Assembly: GCF_009498525.1 (NCBI RefSeq)
Contig: NZ_QSNT01000003.1
Coordinates: forward strand, 1,238,222 to 1,302,221
Origin: Rhizobium sp. ICMP 5592
GTDB lineage: Bacteria; Pseudomonadota; Alphaproteobacteria; Rhizobiales; Rhizobiaceae
Direction: 5' to 3'
Length of the DNA stretch: 64,000 nt
Under the pieces are notes generated by a model. It saw only the letters and a list, made by a program, of their open reading frames with translations. It did no database searches and was not told where the DNA came from. Position numbers and translations under genes: made by a program. Shown piece after piece: positions 1 through 8,467 of the stretch; position 1 is the first letter of the stretch, and each line of letters opens with the position of its first letter.

Positions 1-135
1 TAGCCCGGGATCCTATGCTTCCGAACGGATGGGGTGAGGGAGGGCGCGCGATTGCGGCCGACGCCCTTTCCTTTTCGCACCGAAGCGCGATTTGATATCA
101 CCGGTATCGAATCGGGTAAGCGGACAGGAAAAGGC

Positions 136-681
136 ATGTCATTCTATCGCAATGGAGCGCTGTTGCTTGCGGCGTTCCTTCTGAGCGCGCCAGCGTCGCA
201 CGCAGCCACAAAGCAAGATGACCCCTCCAAGATCGATCTTGCCAAACTGATCGAATGCAAAACCCACGATGTCGCGAGCTACTACGATTTCGCCATGTGG
301 CTGACCGGGCCGGACAGCGCGATGGCTATGAAGCAGCTCGGTCTCAGCGAAATGCCATCGCCCAACCCATTTTTGCAAGAGTTCAAGCTTTCGGCTCCTG
401 TCACCGTGTTTGGACGGCAAACAACCAAGATCGTCTTTGTCTCCAACGGAATATTGGCAGTGCTCGACGAGCCTGATCCCCATCCGCTCGCCAAAACACT
501 TGGCCTCACTGCGGCGGTCGACCGGCCGAACAAGTTCCTTGGAGACAAGGAAATCTCGTCAAGCAAGGAGCAACACGAAAACGCTTATCCCGCGCTGCCA
601 ACGCGCATTTCCCTTAACGTCTTGACCGTTGACAATCTTCCCGGCAAGACGCTGGCCGGTTGCCGCTATTCCATCGGGTAA
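136..681 (+). CDS. Secreted hypothetical protein, 181 aa
   Basis: The product is unknown. The start at 136 gives a typical signal peptide (MSFYRNGALLLAAFLLSAPASHA) ending in an AxA-type site, so export to the periplasm is likely; the frame stays open upstream to 34, but that extension would bury the signal peptide. The mature part is about 158 residues, mixed alpha/beta in character, with two cysteines, one near its start (in IECKTHD) and one near the C-terminus (in LAGCRYSIG), which could form a disulfide. There are no membrane segments after the signal and no motif I recognise. It stands alone on the plus strand, about 130 bp before the fusion enzyme gene, and no operon link is evident. Confidence 0.7.
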   Translation: MSFYRNGALLLAAFLLSAPASHAATKQDDPSKIDLAKLIECKTHDVASYYDFAMWLTGPDSAMAMKQLGLSEMPSPNPFLQEFKLSAPVTVFGRQTTKIVFVSNGILAVLDEPDPHPLAKTLGLTAAVDRPNKFLGDKEISSSKEQHENAYPALPTRISLNVLTVDNLPGKTLAGCRYSIG

Positions 682-739
682 GCGATAACGCCTAGCCGGC
701 TGCATTGCGCGGCCTATCTTCCTCCTAAATACTCGACAA

Positions 740-760
740 CCCTATCTGTTTTCGGTGATT
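740..760 (+). repeat. Short repeat upstream of fusion gene, copy 1
   Basis: CCCTATCTG followed by TTTTCGGTGAT. Almost the same string, with one inserted G, recurs at 3833-3853 just after the fusion gene. It lies between the two first genes and could be part of a promoter or a regulator site. Confidence 0.35.
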
Positions 761-815
761 TTCTTTAGGATGGAATGGTTTAGTGTCGATTGAATTGAAC
801 CATCCGGGGGGAGCC

Positions 816-3743
816 ATGACCGACGCCGCGCTCGTCAATCGTATGCAACTGTCAAGACCGGACATTACGCCGGAAGAGGCGGCGGAACTTTTGCTGACGC
901 ATTACGGTCTGTCGGGAACGCTCACCGAACTCGGCAGCCAGCAGGACCGCAATTATCGGATCAGTGCCGGCGACAACAGCTATGTCCTGAAGGTCTGCCG
1001 GACGGAGTATGACACGGTGGAGCTGGAGGCGCAGAATGCCGCCATCCGCCATCTGCACGCCAAGCCGGACGCGCCGCGCCTCCCCAATATCGTGCCGTCG
1101 CTGAATGGCCGGGATATTCTTGCCGTCACCATCCGCGAGCAGGATTATCTCGTTCGCCTGCTAAGCTACCTCCCCGGCCAATCGCTGACGCGGCGCAAGC
1201 ATCTGCCGCTCGCCTCTGTCTCGGCGCTCGGCACCCTCTCGGCGCGGCTTGCCCGCGACCTCGCCGATTTCGATCACCCCGGTCTCCACCGCAATCTGCA
1301 ATGGGATCTCCGCCGAGCCGGGCCGGTCGCCGTGCAGCTGCTGTCGGCGATCACCGATCACGAAGCACGCGACCGTATCGCCAAGGCAATGGTCTCCGCC
1401 GTCAAGCGCATTCAGCCGCTCGCAGCCAAGCTTCGCGTGCAGCCCGTTCACCATGACGTCACCGACGACAATGTCGTCTGCCATCCGGACACGCATGGCC
1501 AGCCGATCCCGGACGGCGTGATCGATTTCGGTGACATCATCCAGGGCTGGCTGGTGGGCGACCTCGCCGTCACCTGCACCTCGCTGCTGCACCACGCGGA
1601 AGGCGATCCCTTCGCCATCCTCCCTGCCATTAGGGCCTATCATGCGGTCTATCCGCTGGAAGAGGTCGAGGCGAAGGCGCTGTGGCCCTTGATCGTTGCG
1701 CGCGCCGTCATCCTCGCCGCCAGCACCGAGCAGCAACTCGCCATCGACCCCGACAACGACTATGTACGCGGCAATCTCGAGCACGAGCGTGCGATTTTCG
1801 ACGTCGCGACCAGCGCCGATCCGGAGGTGATGGAAGCCGCAATCCTGCGAACAGTCGGCTTCGACGTCGCTCCCATTGAGACCGAGGGCTGGGCGGCACT
1901 GCTGCCGGATATCGCGGCGGATACCATCGCCGCTGTCGATCTTTCCACGACCAGCCCACATTTTGTCGATGACAATTGGCGTAAGCCCGACATGGACTGG
2001 CGGCTGCTCGCCAGGGAGGCCGTCGCTTCCGGCACGGCAGCAACGCGCTATGGCGAATTCCGCTTGTCGCGCGGCGGTATCCTCGGCATGACGCCGCCGC
2101 AGAGTTTCGCGCTGCATAGCGATGTTTGCCTGCCCGCGGGAACAGTGGTCGCGGCCCCGTTTGCCGGGCGCATCCAATGGGACGGCCAGCATCTCGTTCT
2201 GGTGAGCGACGCGGTCAGCCTGCATCTCGACGGCATCGATTGCACGCTGGAAGAGGGCGCGGAGATCGAGCAGGGTGCGGCCATCGGCACCATCGCCGGC
2301 GAAAGCTCGACGGTCGGCGGCCTGCGCGTGCAGCTCTGCCGATCGCCATCGCTGGTGCCGCCGCTCTTTGCCGTGGCACACCAGGCCGATGGCTGGTCGG
2401 CGGTCTGCCCCTCGCCCGCTGTCCTCTTGAGCCCAGCCTGCGAAGCGCCGCGAGAAGACGGCGCGGCCCTGCTTGCCCGGCGCGCGGCACATTTCGCCAG
2501 GCCGCAGAAGCATTATTACCAGATCCCGCCGCAGATCGAGCGCGGCTGGCGCGAATTCCTGTTCGACATGGAGGGCCGCGCCTATCTCGACATGGTCAAC
2601 AACGTCACCATGCTCGGCCACGCGCATCCGCGCCTGACCGCAGCCGTTGAGCAGCAGTGGTCGCGGCTCAATACCAACTCCCGCTTCCATTATGCCGCCG
2701 TCGCTGAGTTTTCCGAGCGGCTGGCGGCACTGGCACCAGAGGGTCTCGACAGCGTCTTCCTGGTCAATAGCGGCTCGGAAGCCAACGACCTCGCCATCCG
2801 GCTTGCCTGGGCACATACAGGCAAGAAGAACATGCTCTGCCTGCTGGAGGCATATCACGGCTGGACGCACGCAAGCGACGCCGTCTCCACCTCCATCGCC
2901 GACAATCCGCAGGCGCTGACGACACGGCCCGACTGGGTGCACCCGGTCGTTTCGCCCAATACCTATCGTGGCCCATTCCGGGGGCCGGATTCGGGCGCGG
3001 ACTACGTGGCCAGCGTGACGACGCTGCTGGAGGCCATCGACGAAAAGGGCAACGGCCTCGCGGGCTTCATCGCCGAACCGGTCTATGGCAATGCCGGCGG
3101 CATCGCCCTGCCGCATGGCTATCTCACCGATGTCTATGCCGCGGTGCGCGAGCGCGGCGGCCTCTGCATCGCCGACGAGGTGCAGGTGGGCTACGGCCGG
3201 CTCGGCCATCATTTCTGGGGCTTTGAGCAACAGGGCGTCGTGCCTGATGTCATTACCGTCGCCAAGGGCATGGGCAACGGCCATCCGCTCGGTGCGGTCA
3301 TCACCCGCCGCGAGATTGCCGAATCGCTGGAGAAGGAAGGCTATTTCTTCTCCTCGGCCGGCGGCAGTCCGGTGAGCTCGGTCGTCGGTCTCACCGTGCT
3401 CGACATCATCAGGGACGAGGGTCTGCAGGAGAATGCCCGCGTCGTCGGCGATCATCTGAAGGCGAGGCTGGCCGCACTCATGGAGCGTTTTCCGCTGATC
3501 GGCGCCGTGCACGGCACGGGTCTTTATCTCGGCGTCGAGTTCGTGCGCAACCGCGAGACGCTGACGCCCGCCACGGAGGAGACAGCTGATATCTGCGACC
3601 GGCTGCTTGATCTCGGCGTCATCATGCAGCCAACGGGCGATCACCTGAATGTGTTGAAGATCAAACCGCCGCTTTGCCTTTCGGCCGAGAGCGCCGATTT
3701 TTTCGTCAAAGCCTTGGAAAAGGCTCTGGAAGACACCGTCTAG
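816..3743 (+). CDS. APH-family kinase / M23-like / class III PLP phospholyase fusion
   Basis: This is a 975-residue three-part protein. The N-terminal third is an aminoglycoside phosphotransferase-type small-molecule kinase with catalytic loop HHDVTDDN (about residue 212) and metal-binding IDFGD (about 236). The middle (about 430-530) resembles an M23 beta-barrel (LPAGTVVAAPFAG) but lacks the zinc histidines. The C-terminal 400 residues are a class III aminotransferase fold with SGSEANDLA, DEVQVGYGR and the PLP lysine in AKGMGNGHP (about 815). The GNGHP segment and the C-terminal NVLKIKPP resemble the animal phospholyases AGXT2L1/AGXT2L2 (ethanolamine-phosphate and 5-phosphohydroxylysine phospholyase), whose partner kinase is APH-like. 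I infer that one chain phosphorylates an amino alcohol and then eliminates phosphate. The frame opens at a GTG at 783, but ATG 816 has a strong GGGGGGAG site 4 bases upstream. The substrate is unknown. Confidence 0.85.
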   Translation: MTDAALVNRMQLSRPDITPEEAAELLLTHYGLSGTLTELGSQQDRNYRISAGDNSYVLKVCRTEYDTVELEAQNAAIRHLHAKPDAPRLPNIVPSLNGRDILAVTIREQDYLVRLLSYLPGQSLTRRKHLPLASVSALGTLSARLARDLADFDHPGLHRNLQWDLRRAGPVAVQLLSAITDHEARDRIAKAMVSAVKRIQPLAAKLRVQPVHHDVTDDNVVCHPDTHGQPIPDGVIDFGDIIQGWLVGDLAVTCTSLLHHAEGDPFAILPAIRAYHAVYPLEEVEAKALWPLIVARAVILAASTEQQLAIDPDNDYVRGNLEHERAIFDVATSADPEVMEAAILRTVGFDVAPIETEGWAALLPDIAADTIAAVDLSTTSPHFVDDNWRKPDMDWRLLAREAVASGTAATRYGEFRLSRGGILGMTPPQSFALHSDVCLPAGTVVAAPFAGRIQWDGQHLVLVSDAVSLHLDGIDCTLEEGAEIEQGAAIGTIAGESSTVGGLRVQLCRSPSLVPPLFAVAHQADGWSAVCPSPAVLLSPACEAPREDGAALLARRAAHFARPQKHYYQIPPQIERGWREFLFDMEGRAYLDMVNNVTMLGHAHPRLTAAVEQQWSRLNTNSRFHYAAVAEFSERLAALAPEGLDSVFLVNSGSEANDLAIRLAWAHTGKKNMLCLLEAYHGWTHASDAVSTSIADNPQALTTRPDWVHPVVSPNTYRGPFRGPDSGADYVASVTTLLEAIDEKGNGLAGFIAEPVYGNAGGIALPHGYLTDVYAAVRERGGLCIADEVQVGYGRLGHHFWGFEQQGVVPDVITVAKGMGNGHPLGAVITRREIAESLEKEGYFFSSAGGSPVSSVVGLTVLDIIRDEGLQENARVVGDHLKARLAALMERFPLIGAVHGTGLYLGVEFVRNRETLTPATEETADICDRLLDLGVIMQPTGDHLNVLKIKPPLCLSAESADFFVKALEKALEDTV

Positions 3744-3832
3744 CCCATCCCGCCGGCGGTATTAACCATTAGGGTAATTTAGCGGCGAGTGAGTTTTACT
3801 ACTTTCGAGGGATTGCCGAATCTCGTGATAGT

Positions 3833-3853
3833 CCCTATCTGTTTGTCGGTGAT
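3833..3853 (+). repeat. Short repeat downstream of fusion gene, copy 2
   Basis: CCCTATCTGTTTG followed by TCGGTGAT matches the copy at 740-760 with a single-base difference. The two copies bracket the fusion gene in the same orientation. Confidence 0.35.
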
Positions 3854-4085
3854 CGGCGATGCGGTTTCGCTACGGGAGGTTGCGTGGAGGTTGATGCAAC
3901 CTTCCCCGTAATTAGCCAGATACGGAATTATATTTTACCGATCGTCGATATTTTGACATCTTTCGGAATATGTTTCTGGAGATGGAATCGCTATTCTCTG
4001 CTAAGGTTGTAGATAATAGCACACCGGATCACCGGCTCCCTTGAGCGGAGCCAGAACAAGTACAACACCAACTAAGGAAAGTGAC

Positions 4086-4181
4086 ATGCTGAATATCAAG
4101 CTCATCGCCTCGATCCTTGGGTGGGCCGTGCTTGGCCATGACCGTTCGGGCGTGCTCTCCCGCCCGTGCTGTCGAATGTGA
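4086..4181 (+). CDS. Possible 31-residue small ORF
   Basis: An ATG preceded by AAGGAAA at a good distance opens a 31-codon frame starting MLNIKLIASILGWAVLG. The first 17 residues are hydrophobic, so it could be a small membrane peptide or a leader peptide, but it may equally be chance. It ends 74 bases before the next gene. No homolog is recognised. Confidence 0.2.
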   Translation: MLNIKLIASILGWAVLGHDRSGVLSRPCCRM

Positions 4182-4255
4182 CGTTCGTCCCCTTACCGGA
4201 TTCAAACAGTCAATTCGCCATGTCTGCGCCGCTTGGGTGCGGAGGGAGTATTTTT

Positions 4256-4450
4256 ATGAAGAAGCAAGTCATCGAATATGCTGGCGTTCCCGTCGGCATC
4301 GTTATTCCGGATGAAGACCGGTTGAAGTTCATCGCCGTGAAATACCATGTCCACGATCTGGACGAACAGCGTTTCAGAAACACGGACGAGGTCAAGCTCG
4401 CCATCCGCGATCTCCTCTCACGCCAACAGGCTAAGCCGATCCACGTTTGA
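4256..4450 (+). CDS. Small conserved-type hypothetical protein, 64 aa
   Basis: A 64-residue soluble protein starting MKKQVIEYAGVPVGIVIPDE. The start at 4256 is fixed by GGAGGGA at 4241-4247; the frame is open further upstream but without a comparable ribosome site. There is no signal peptide or membrane segment, it is rich in charged residues, and the composition looks like a real, compact protein. It stands alone between two non-coding stretches. I do not recognise a family, so no function is proposed. Confidence 0.6.
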   Translation: MKKQVIEYAGVPVGIVIPDEDRLKFIAVKYHVHDLDEQRFRNTDEVKLAIRDLLSRQQAKPIHV

Positions 4451-4496
4451 TGGATCGGCTTAGCCGCCACTTTTGCACCCCTACATCACCCATTAC

Positions 4497-4692
4497 CCGC
4501 CCTCGCCCTTCGAGGGTCGCCCTTCGGCAAGCTCAGGACTCCCACCTCAGGGTGAGGGCTAGTCTTTTGACCTTGATCGCCGACCCCATTCTGCTTCCAT
4601 GTCCAAAGGCGGACTTTGCTATATCTCGACCGAGGCCCGTCCCGCCCTCATGCTGAGGAAGCCGCAAGGCCGTCTCGAGCCACGAGGGTCGG
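4497..4692. repeat. Intergenic repeat modules of rhizobial type
   Basis: Two blocks resemble the short palindromic intergenic repeats common in rhizobia. One (about 4497-4560) contains CCCTTCGAGGG and the segment GGCAAGCTCAGGACTCCCAC followed by CTCAGGGTGAGGG. The other (about 4635-4692) contains CCCTCATGCTGAGG, then CTCGAGCCACGAGGG. Together with the bases up to 4794 they fill the gap between genes; no ORF is supported here. Confidence 0.5.
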
Positions 4693-4794
4693 CCCCAACA
4701 GCACCACCGCCCACAAACCCATCTTGTCTTTTCCCCCTCTTTGCGATCCTATCGCCATGACAACCTCGCGCTTCGAAAGGCGAAGGATTTTTCA

Positions 4795-5793
4795 TTGGCT
4801 GATCTGCTCAATCTCCTGACCGACATCGACGGCGTCGCCGTCGGTCATTCCACCGATCTTGCGCTCGGCTCCGGCGTCACCGCCATCATCTTCGATGAAC
4901 CGGCGGTCGCCTCCGGCTCCGTACTCGGCGGCGCGCCAGGCGGGCGGGACACGGCCTTGCTGGATCCTGCGATGACTATCAGCACGGTCGACGGTCTTGT
5001 GCTGTCGGGCGGTTCGGCCTTCGGGCTTGATGCCGCCGGCGGGGTGCAGGCGGGCCTGCGCGAGATCGGACGCGGCCTGCAAATCGGAACGGCGCTAATT
5101 CCCCTCGTACCGCAGGCGATCCTCTTCGATCTCATCAACGGCGGCAACAAGGATTGGGGCCTTCACTCGCCCTATCGCGACATGGGCTACGCCGCCTTCA
5201 AGGCGGCGCAGAAGGGCGCCTTTGCGCTCGGCACCGTCGGCGCCGGCACGGGCGGGACGACGGCGACCGTCAAGGGTGGCCTCGGCTCGGCCAGCGCCGT
5301 CAGCAGCCGGGGACACAGGATCGCCGCCATTGTTGCCGTCAACGCTCTTGGCACCGCCACCATCGGCGACGGACCGCATTTCTGGGCGGCACCCTTCGAA
5401 GAGAAGGGCGAATTCGGCGGGCTCGGCATGCCCGAAACCATCGACACACGCCTGCGGCTGAAGGGCGGAAACGTCACGGCAACCACCATCGGCGCCGTCG
5501 TCACCGATGCGCAACTGACCAAGGCGGAAGCGCATCGTCTGTCGATCTCAGGCCATGACGGCCTTGCCCGCGCGCTTCTGCCGGCGCATCTGCCGCTCGA
5601 CGGCGACACGATTTTCGTCGCCTCCACCGCCAAGCATCCAAGAGACGACATGCCGAGCTTCATGGAACTCTGCCATCTCGCCACCATCGTCATGGCGCGC
5701 GCGATTGCTCGCGGCGTTTACGAGGCGACGACGCTGCCGGTCGAGGGCGCGCAGCCGGCCTGGCGGGATCGCTTTCCCGACCGGGTGGCCTAG
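4795..5793 (+). CDS. P1-family (DmpA/NylC-like) peptidase
   Basis: A 332-residue N-terminal-nucleophile hydrolase of the P1/S58 family, whose members include D-aminopeptidase DmpA, beta-peptidyl aminopeptidases and NylC. It begins with the family hallmark LLTDIDGVAVGHSTD, continues with LSGGSAFGLDAAGGV, GTVGAGTGGTTATVKGG and LGSAS, and holds TATTIGAVVTDA (Thr at about 230), which aligns in type with the segment bearing the self-processing nucleophile. An Asn before that Thr, as in NylC, is replaced here by Ala. A TTG start at 4795 is preferred: AAGGA sits 7 bases upstream and the protein then begins at the usual point of the family. An earlier TTG at 4741 is possible. Its LysR neighbour begins 14 bp downstream and a peptide-type ABC transporter follows, suggesting a role in hydrolysing imported peptides or amides. 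Confidence 0.85.
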   Translation: MADLLNLLTDIDGVAVGHSTDLALGSGVTAIIFDEPAVASGSVLGGAPGGRDTALLDPAMTISTVDGLVLSGGSAFGLDAAGGVQAGLREIGRGLQIGTALIPLVPQAILFDLINGGNKDWGLHSPYRDMGYAAFKAAQKGAFALGTVGAGTGGTTATVKGGLGSASAVSSRGHRIAAIVAVNALGTATIGDGPHFWAAPFEEKGEFGGLGMPETIDTRLRLKGGNVTATTIGAVVTDAQLTKAEAHRLSISGHDGLARALLPAHLPLDGDTIFVASTAKHPRDDMPSFMELCHLATIVMARAIARGVYEATTLPVEGAQPAWRDRFPDRVA

Positions 5794-5807
5794 CCGGAGA
5801 TCCATCT

Positions 5808-6725
5808 ATGCAGATCCGGGCGCTGATCTATTTTGACGAGTTGGTACGCACCAACTCCATGCGCCAGGCGGCGGAAAACCTGAATGTCGCACCGACCGCG
5901 ATCAACCGGCAGATCGAAAATCTCGAATATTATTTCGGCACGCCGCTGGTGGAGCGCAGCGCCCGCGGCGTCAAGCTGACCGCCGCCGGCGAGCTGCTGG
6001 CTGTGCGCGCCGGCCGGACGCTGCGTGAACTCGACCATGTGCGCCAGCTGATCGAAGACCTAAAGGGCCTGCAGCGCGGCCGCGTCAGCGTCTATGCCAG
6101 CGGCGCCACCGTCGCCAACCTGCTGGCACCGGCGCTTGCCGAATTCAGCCTGCGCTATCCGAAGCTGCGCTTCGAGGTGACCATCACCAGCGCCCGCAGC
6201 GCCATCGAAGCCGTCAACGGTGCCGAGGCCGATATCGCCGTGACATTGTTCGCGCCGCCGCTCTCGGGAACCAAGGTGCGGCTGCGCTCCGAAATCACCT
6301 ATGATGTTATCGCCGCGACGAACCATCCGCTGGCGGCGCGCAAGGAAGTTTCCCTAGCAGAGCTTGCCGTGCATTCGCTCGCTATCCCCGACCGCACCTT
6401 CGGCGCGCGACAGGCTTTCGACGCGCTGTTCGAGCGCGAGGGGCTGGTGCTCGATCCGGTTTTCGAGACCAGCTCGCTGGAGATGCAGAAGGAGCTGGTG
6501 CTGCGAAGCGCTGCGATCACTATGCTGCCGGCGCTGACCGTGCAGCGGGAAATCCAGGCCGGCCAGCTCGTCGCCCTGCCGGTCGCCGATGGCAAGGGGA
6601 TCAGGACGCCGATCGATCTCTGCGTCGCGCCGGACCGCCAGCTTTCCTTCGCGGCCGGCAAGCTTCTCGATTTCATCGAACGCTTCATGCGCGAGCAGGT
6701 CGCCGGCAAGGGGAAGCACGATTGA
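5808..6725 (+). CDS. LysR-family transcriptional regulator
   Basis: A 305-residue LysR regulator with the N-terminal winged helix-turn-helix (about 1-60: MRQAAENLNVAPTAINRQIENLEYYFG) and a periplasmic-binding-protein-like effector domain from about 90. It is only 14 bp after the P1 peptidase gene and precedes the ABC transporter genes, so it probably controls this peptide/amide cluster. Two adjacent inverted repeats at 6755-6807, between its stop and the transporter, are possible target sites. The effector is unknown. Confidence 0.9.
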   Translation: MQIRALIYFDELVRTNSMRQAAENLNVAPTAINRQIENLEYYFGTPLVERSARGVKLTAAGELLAVRAGRTLRELDHVRQLIEDLKGLQRGRVSVYASGATVANLLAPALAEFSLRYPKLRFEVTITSARSAIEAVNGAEADIAVTLFAPPLSGTKVRLRSEITYDVIAATNHPLAARKEVSLAELAVHSLAIPDRTFGARQAFDALFEREGLVLDPVFETSSLEMQKELVLRSAAITMLPALTVQREIQAGQLVALPVADGKGIRTPIDLCVAPDRQLSFAAGKLLDFIERFMREQVAGKGKHD

Positions 6726-6754
6726 TCGCGGTGACGGATTTCAACAGGGCAAAA

Positions 6755-6807
6755 TCAGTGTAGCCATATCAGCTACACTGAGCACACATTTTTAGAATTG
6801 TGTGTGC
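6755..6807. promoter_or_regulatory. Two tandem inverted repeats before transporter genes
   Basis: The first has perfect 10-bp arms TCAGTGTAGC and GCTACACTGA around a 7-base spacer (6755-6781). Immediately after come GCACACA and TGTGTGC 12 bases apart (6782-6807). They lie between the LysR stop and the substrate-binding protein start, so they could be LysR operators, an mRNA hairpin or a weak terminator. No T-run follows. Confidence 0.45.
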
Positions 6808-6889
6808 GCCTGCGAGATGACAGTATTTTGAAAAAGGCCGCATCCCGGAGGGAAAACCGGGATTGCGAGCCAGAGCCAAGGGAATAGAG

Positions 6890-8419
6890 ATGACCACGTT
6901 TTTACGTCCGAGCCTGGGCGCTTTCGCTCGCCGTCTTGCCTGTGGCGTTGCGCTCTCCGCGGGCCTGCTGCTGATGGGCATGACATCGGCCGAAGCTGCC
7001 AAGACGACGCTGAACATCGGTATGACGGTCGAGCCCACCGGCCTCGATCCGACCATCGCCGCCCCCGTCGCCATCGGACAGGTCACCTGGCAGAACATCT
7101 TCGAAGGGCTGGTGGCGATCGACGAGAGCGGCAAGGTCGTACCGCAGCTTGCCAAGAGCTGGGAGATTTCTCCCGATGGGCTGACCTATACGTTCAAGCT
7201 GCAGAGCGGCGTCAAATTCCATGACGGTCAGACCTTCGATGCGGCGGCGGCGAAATTTACGCTCGACCGCGCCCGCGACGCCAAATCCGTCAATCCGCAG
7301 AAGCGCTTCTTCGCGACCATCGCCTCCATCGACACGCCGGATCCCGAAACGCTGGTGCTGCATCTCTCCTCGCCGACCGGCAGCCTGCTCTATTGGCTGG
7401 GCTGGCCTTCCTCGGTCATGGTTGGGCCGAAATCCTCCGCCAACGACAAGACGACGCCTGTCGGCACCGGCCCGTTCAAGTTCGCGTCCTGGGCCAAGGG
7501 CGACCATGTCGAACTTGCCAAGAACCCGGACTACTGGAACAAATCCGCCGACGTGAAGCTGGAGAAGGTCACCTTCCGCTTCATTCCCGACCCGCAGGCG
7601 GAAGCGGCAGCCCTCAAGGCCGGCGACCTCGACGCCTTTCCGGAATTCGGCGCGCCGGAGCTGATGAGCTCCTTCGACGGCGATCCCAGGCTGATGACCA
7701 AGGTCGGCAATACCGAGCTCAAGGTCGTCGCCGGCATGAACAACACGCGCAAGCCCTTCGATGACAAGCGGGTGCGCCAGGCGCTGATGATGGCGCTCGA
7801 CCGCAAGACGGTTATCGACGGCGCCTGGTCCGGCTTCGGCACGGCGATCGGCAGCCACTACACGCCGAACGATCCGGGCTACCGGGATCTGACAGGTACG
7901 TTGCCCTTTGATCCCACCAAGGCCAAGGCGCTGCTCGCAGAAGCCGGCTATCCGAACGGCTTCACCTTCACCATCAAGACACCGCAAATGGCCTATGCGC
8001 CCAGAAGCGCCCAGGTGATGCAGGCAATGTTTGCCGATATCGGCGTGACTATGAATATCGACCCGACGGAATTCCCGGCGAAATGGGTGCAGGACGTCTT
8101 TACCGGCCGCGACTACGACATGACCATCGTCGCCCATGCCGAGCCGCGCGACATCGACATCTACGCGCGCGATCCCTATTATTTCAACTATAAGAACCCT
8201 GATTTCAACGAGCTGATGAAGAAGGTCCAGCTGACCGCCGATCCGGCCGAGCAGGACAAGCTCTATGGCCAGGCGCAGACGATCCTGGCCGAGGACGTGC
8301 CGGCGCTCTTCCTCTTCGTCATGCCGAAACTCGGCGTCTGGGACAAGAAGCTGAAAGGGCTCTGGGAGAACGAGCCGATCCCCTCGAACGTCCTGACCAA
8401 TGTTTCCTGGGAAGACTGA
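6890..8419 (+). CDS. ABC transporter substrate-binding protein, family 5
   Basis: A 509-residue periplasmic solute-binding protein of the DppA/OppA class. The start at 6890 has AAGGGA upstream and gives a Sec signal (hydrophobic stretch CGVALSAGLLLMGMTSAEA). The mature protein opens with TTLNIGMTVEPTGLDPTIA, contains WEISPDGLTYTFKLQSGVKFHDG (the family 5 signature region), and keeps the usual length. It likely binds peptides or amide-containing compounds, and it is followed 48 bp later by two permease genes. A longer TTG start (6863) would only add residues before the signal. Confidence 0.9.
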   Translation: MTTFLRPSLGAFARRLACGVALSAGLLLMGMTSAEAAKTTLNIGMTVEPTGLDPTIAAPVAIGQVTWQNIFEGLVAIDESGKVVPQLAKSWEISPDGLTYTFKLQSGVKFHDGQTFDAAAAKFTLDRARDAKSVNPQKRFFATIASIDTPDPETLVLHLSSPTGSLLYWLGWPSSVMVGPKSSANDKTTPVGTGPFKFASWAKGDHVELAKNPDYWNKSADVKLEKVTFRFIPDPQAEAAALKAGDLDAFPEFGAPELMSSFDGDPRLMTKVGNTELKVVAGMNNTRKPFDDKRVRQALMMALDRKTVIDGAWSGFGTAIGSHYTPNDPGYRDLTGTLPFDPTKAKALLAEAGYPNGFTFTIKTPQMAYAPRSAQVMQAMFADIGVTMNIDPTEFPAKWVQDVFTGRDYDMTIVAHAEPRDIDIYARDPYYFNYKNPDFNELMKKVQLTADPAEQDKLYGQAQTILAEDVPALFLFVMPKLGVWDKKLKGLWENEPIPSNVLTNVSWED

Positions 8420-8467
8420 CCTCTTTCAGCGCCGCGCAGCCGGGCGTGATCCGGCCATGGACATGCA

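Larger units (their letters stand above)
3744..4255. other. Long intergenic region with repeats and hairpins
   Basis: About 510 bases without a convincing gene. It holds the second copy of the CCCTATCTG repeat (3833-3853), an inverted repeat AGGTTGC/GCAACCT (3877-3883 and 3896-3902), a hairpin GGCTCC/GGAGCC with a 7-base loop (4034-4052), and a 31-codon ORF listed separately. The middle part (about 3900-4020) is more AT-rich than the flanking genes and is a plausible promoter or leader region for the gene at 4256. Confidence 0.5.

Noticed and set aside
1161..3644. Long minus-strand ORF (827 codons) opposite the fusion gene
   Set aside because: Mirror frame of a GC-rich gene; its protein is Arg/His/Gly-rich without motifs, while the plus frame has clear domains.
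6902..8137. Minus-strand ORF of 411 codons opposite the substrate-binding protein gene
   Set aside because: Antisense shadow; the plus frame has a signal peptide and family signatures.
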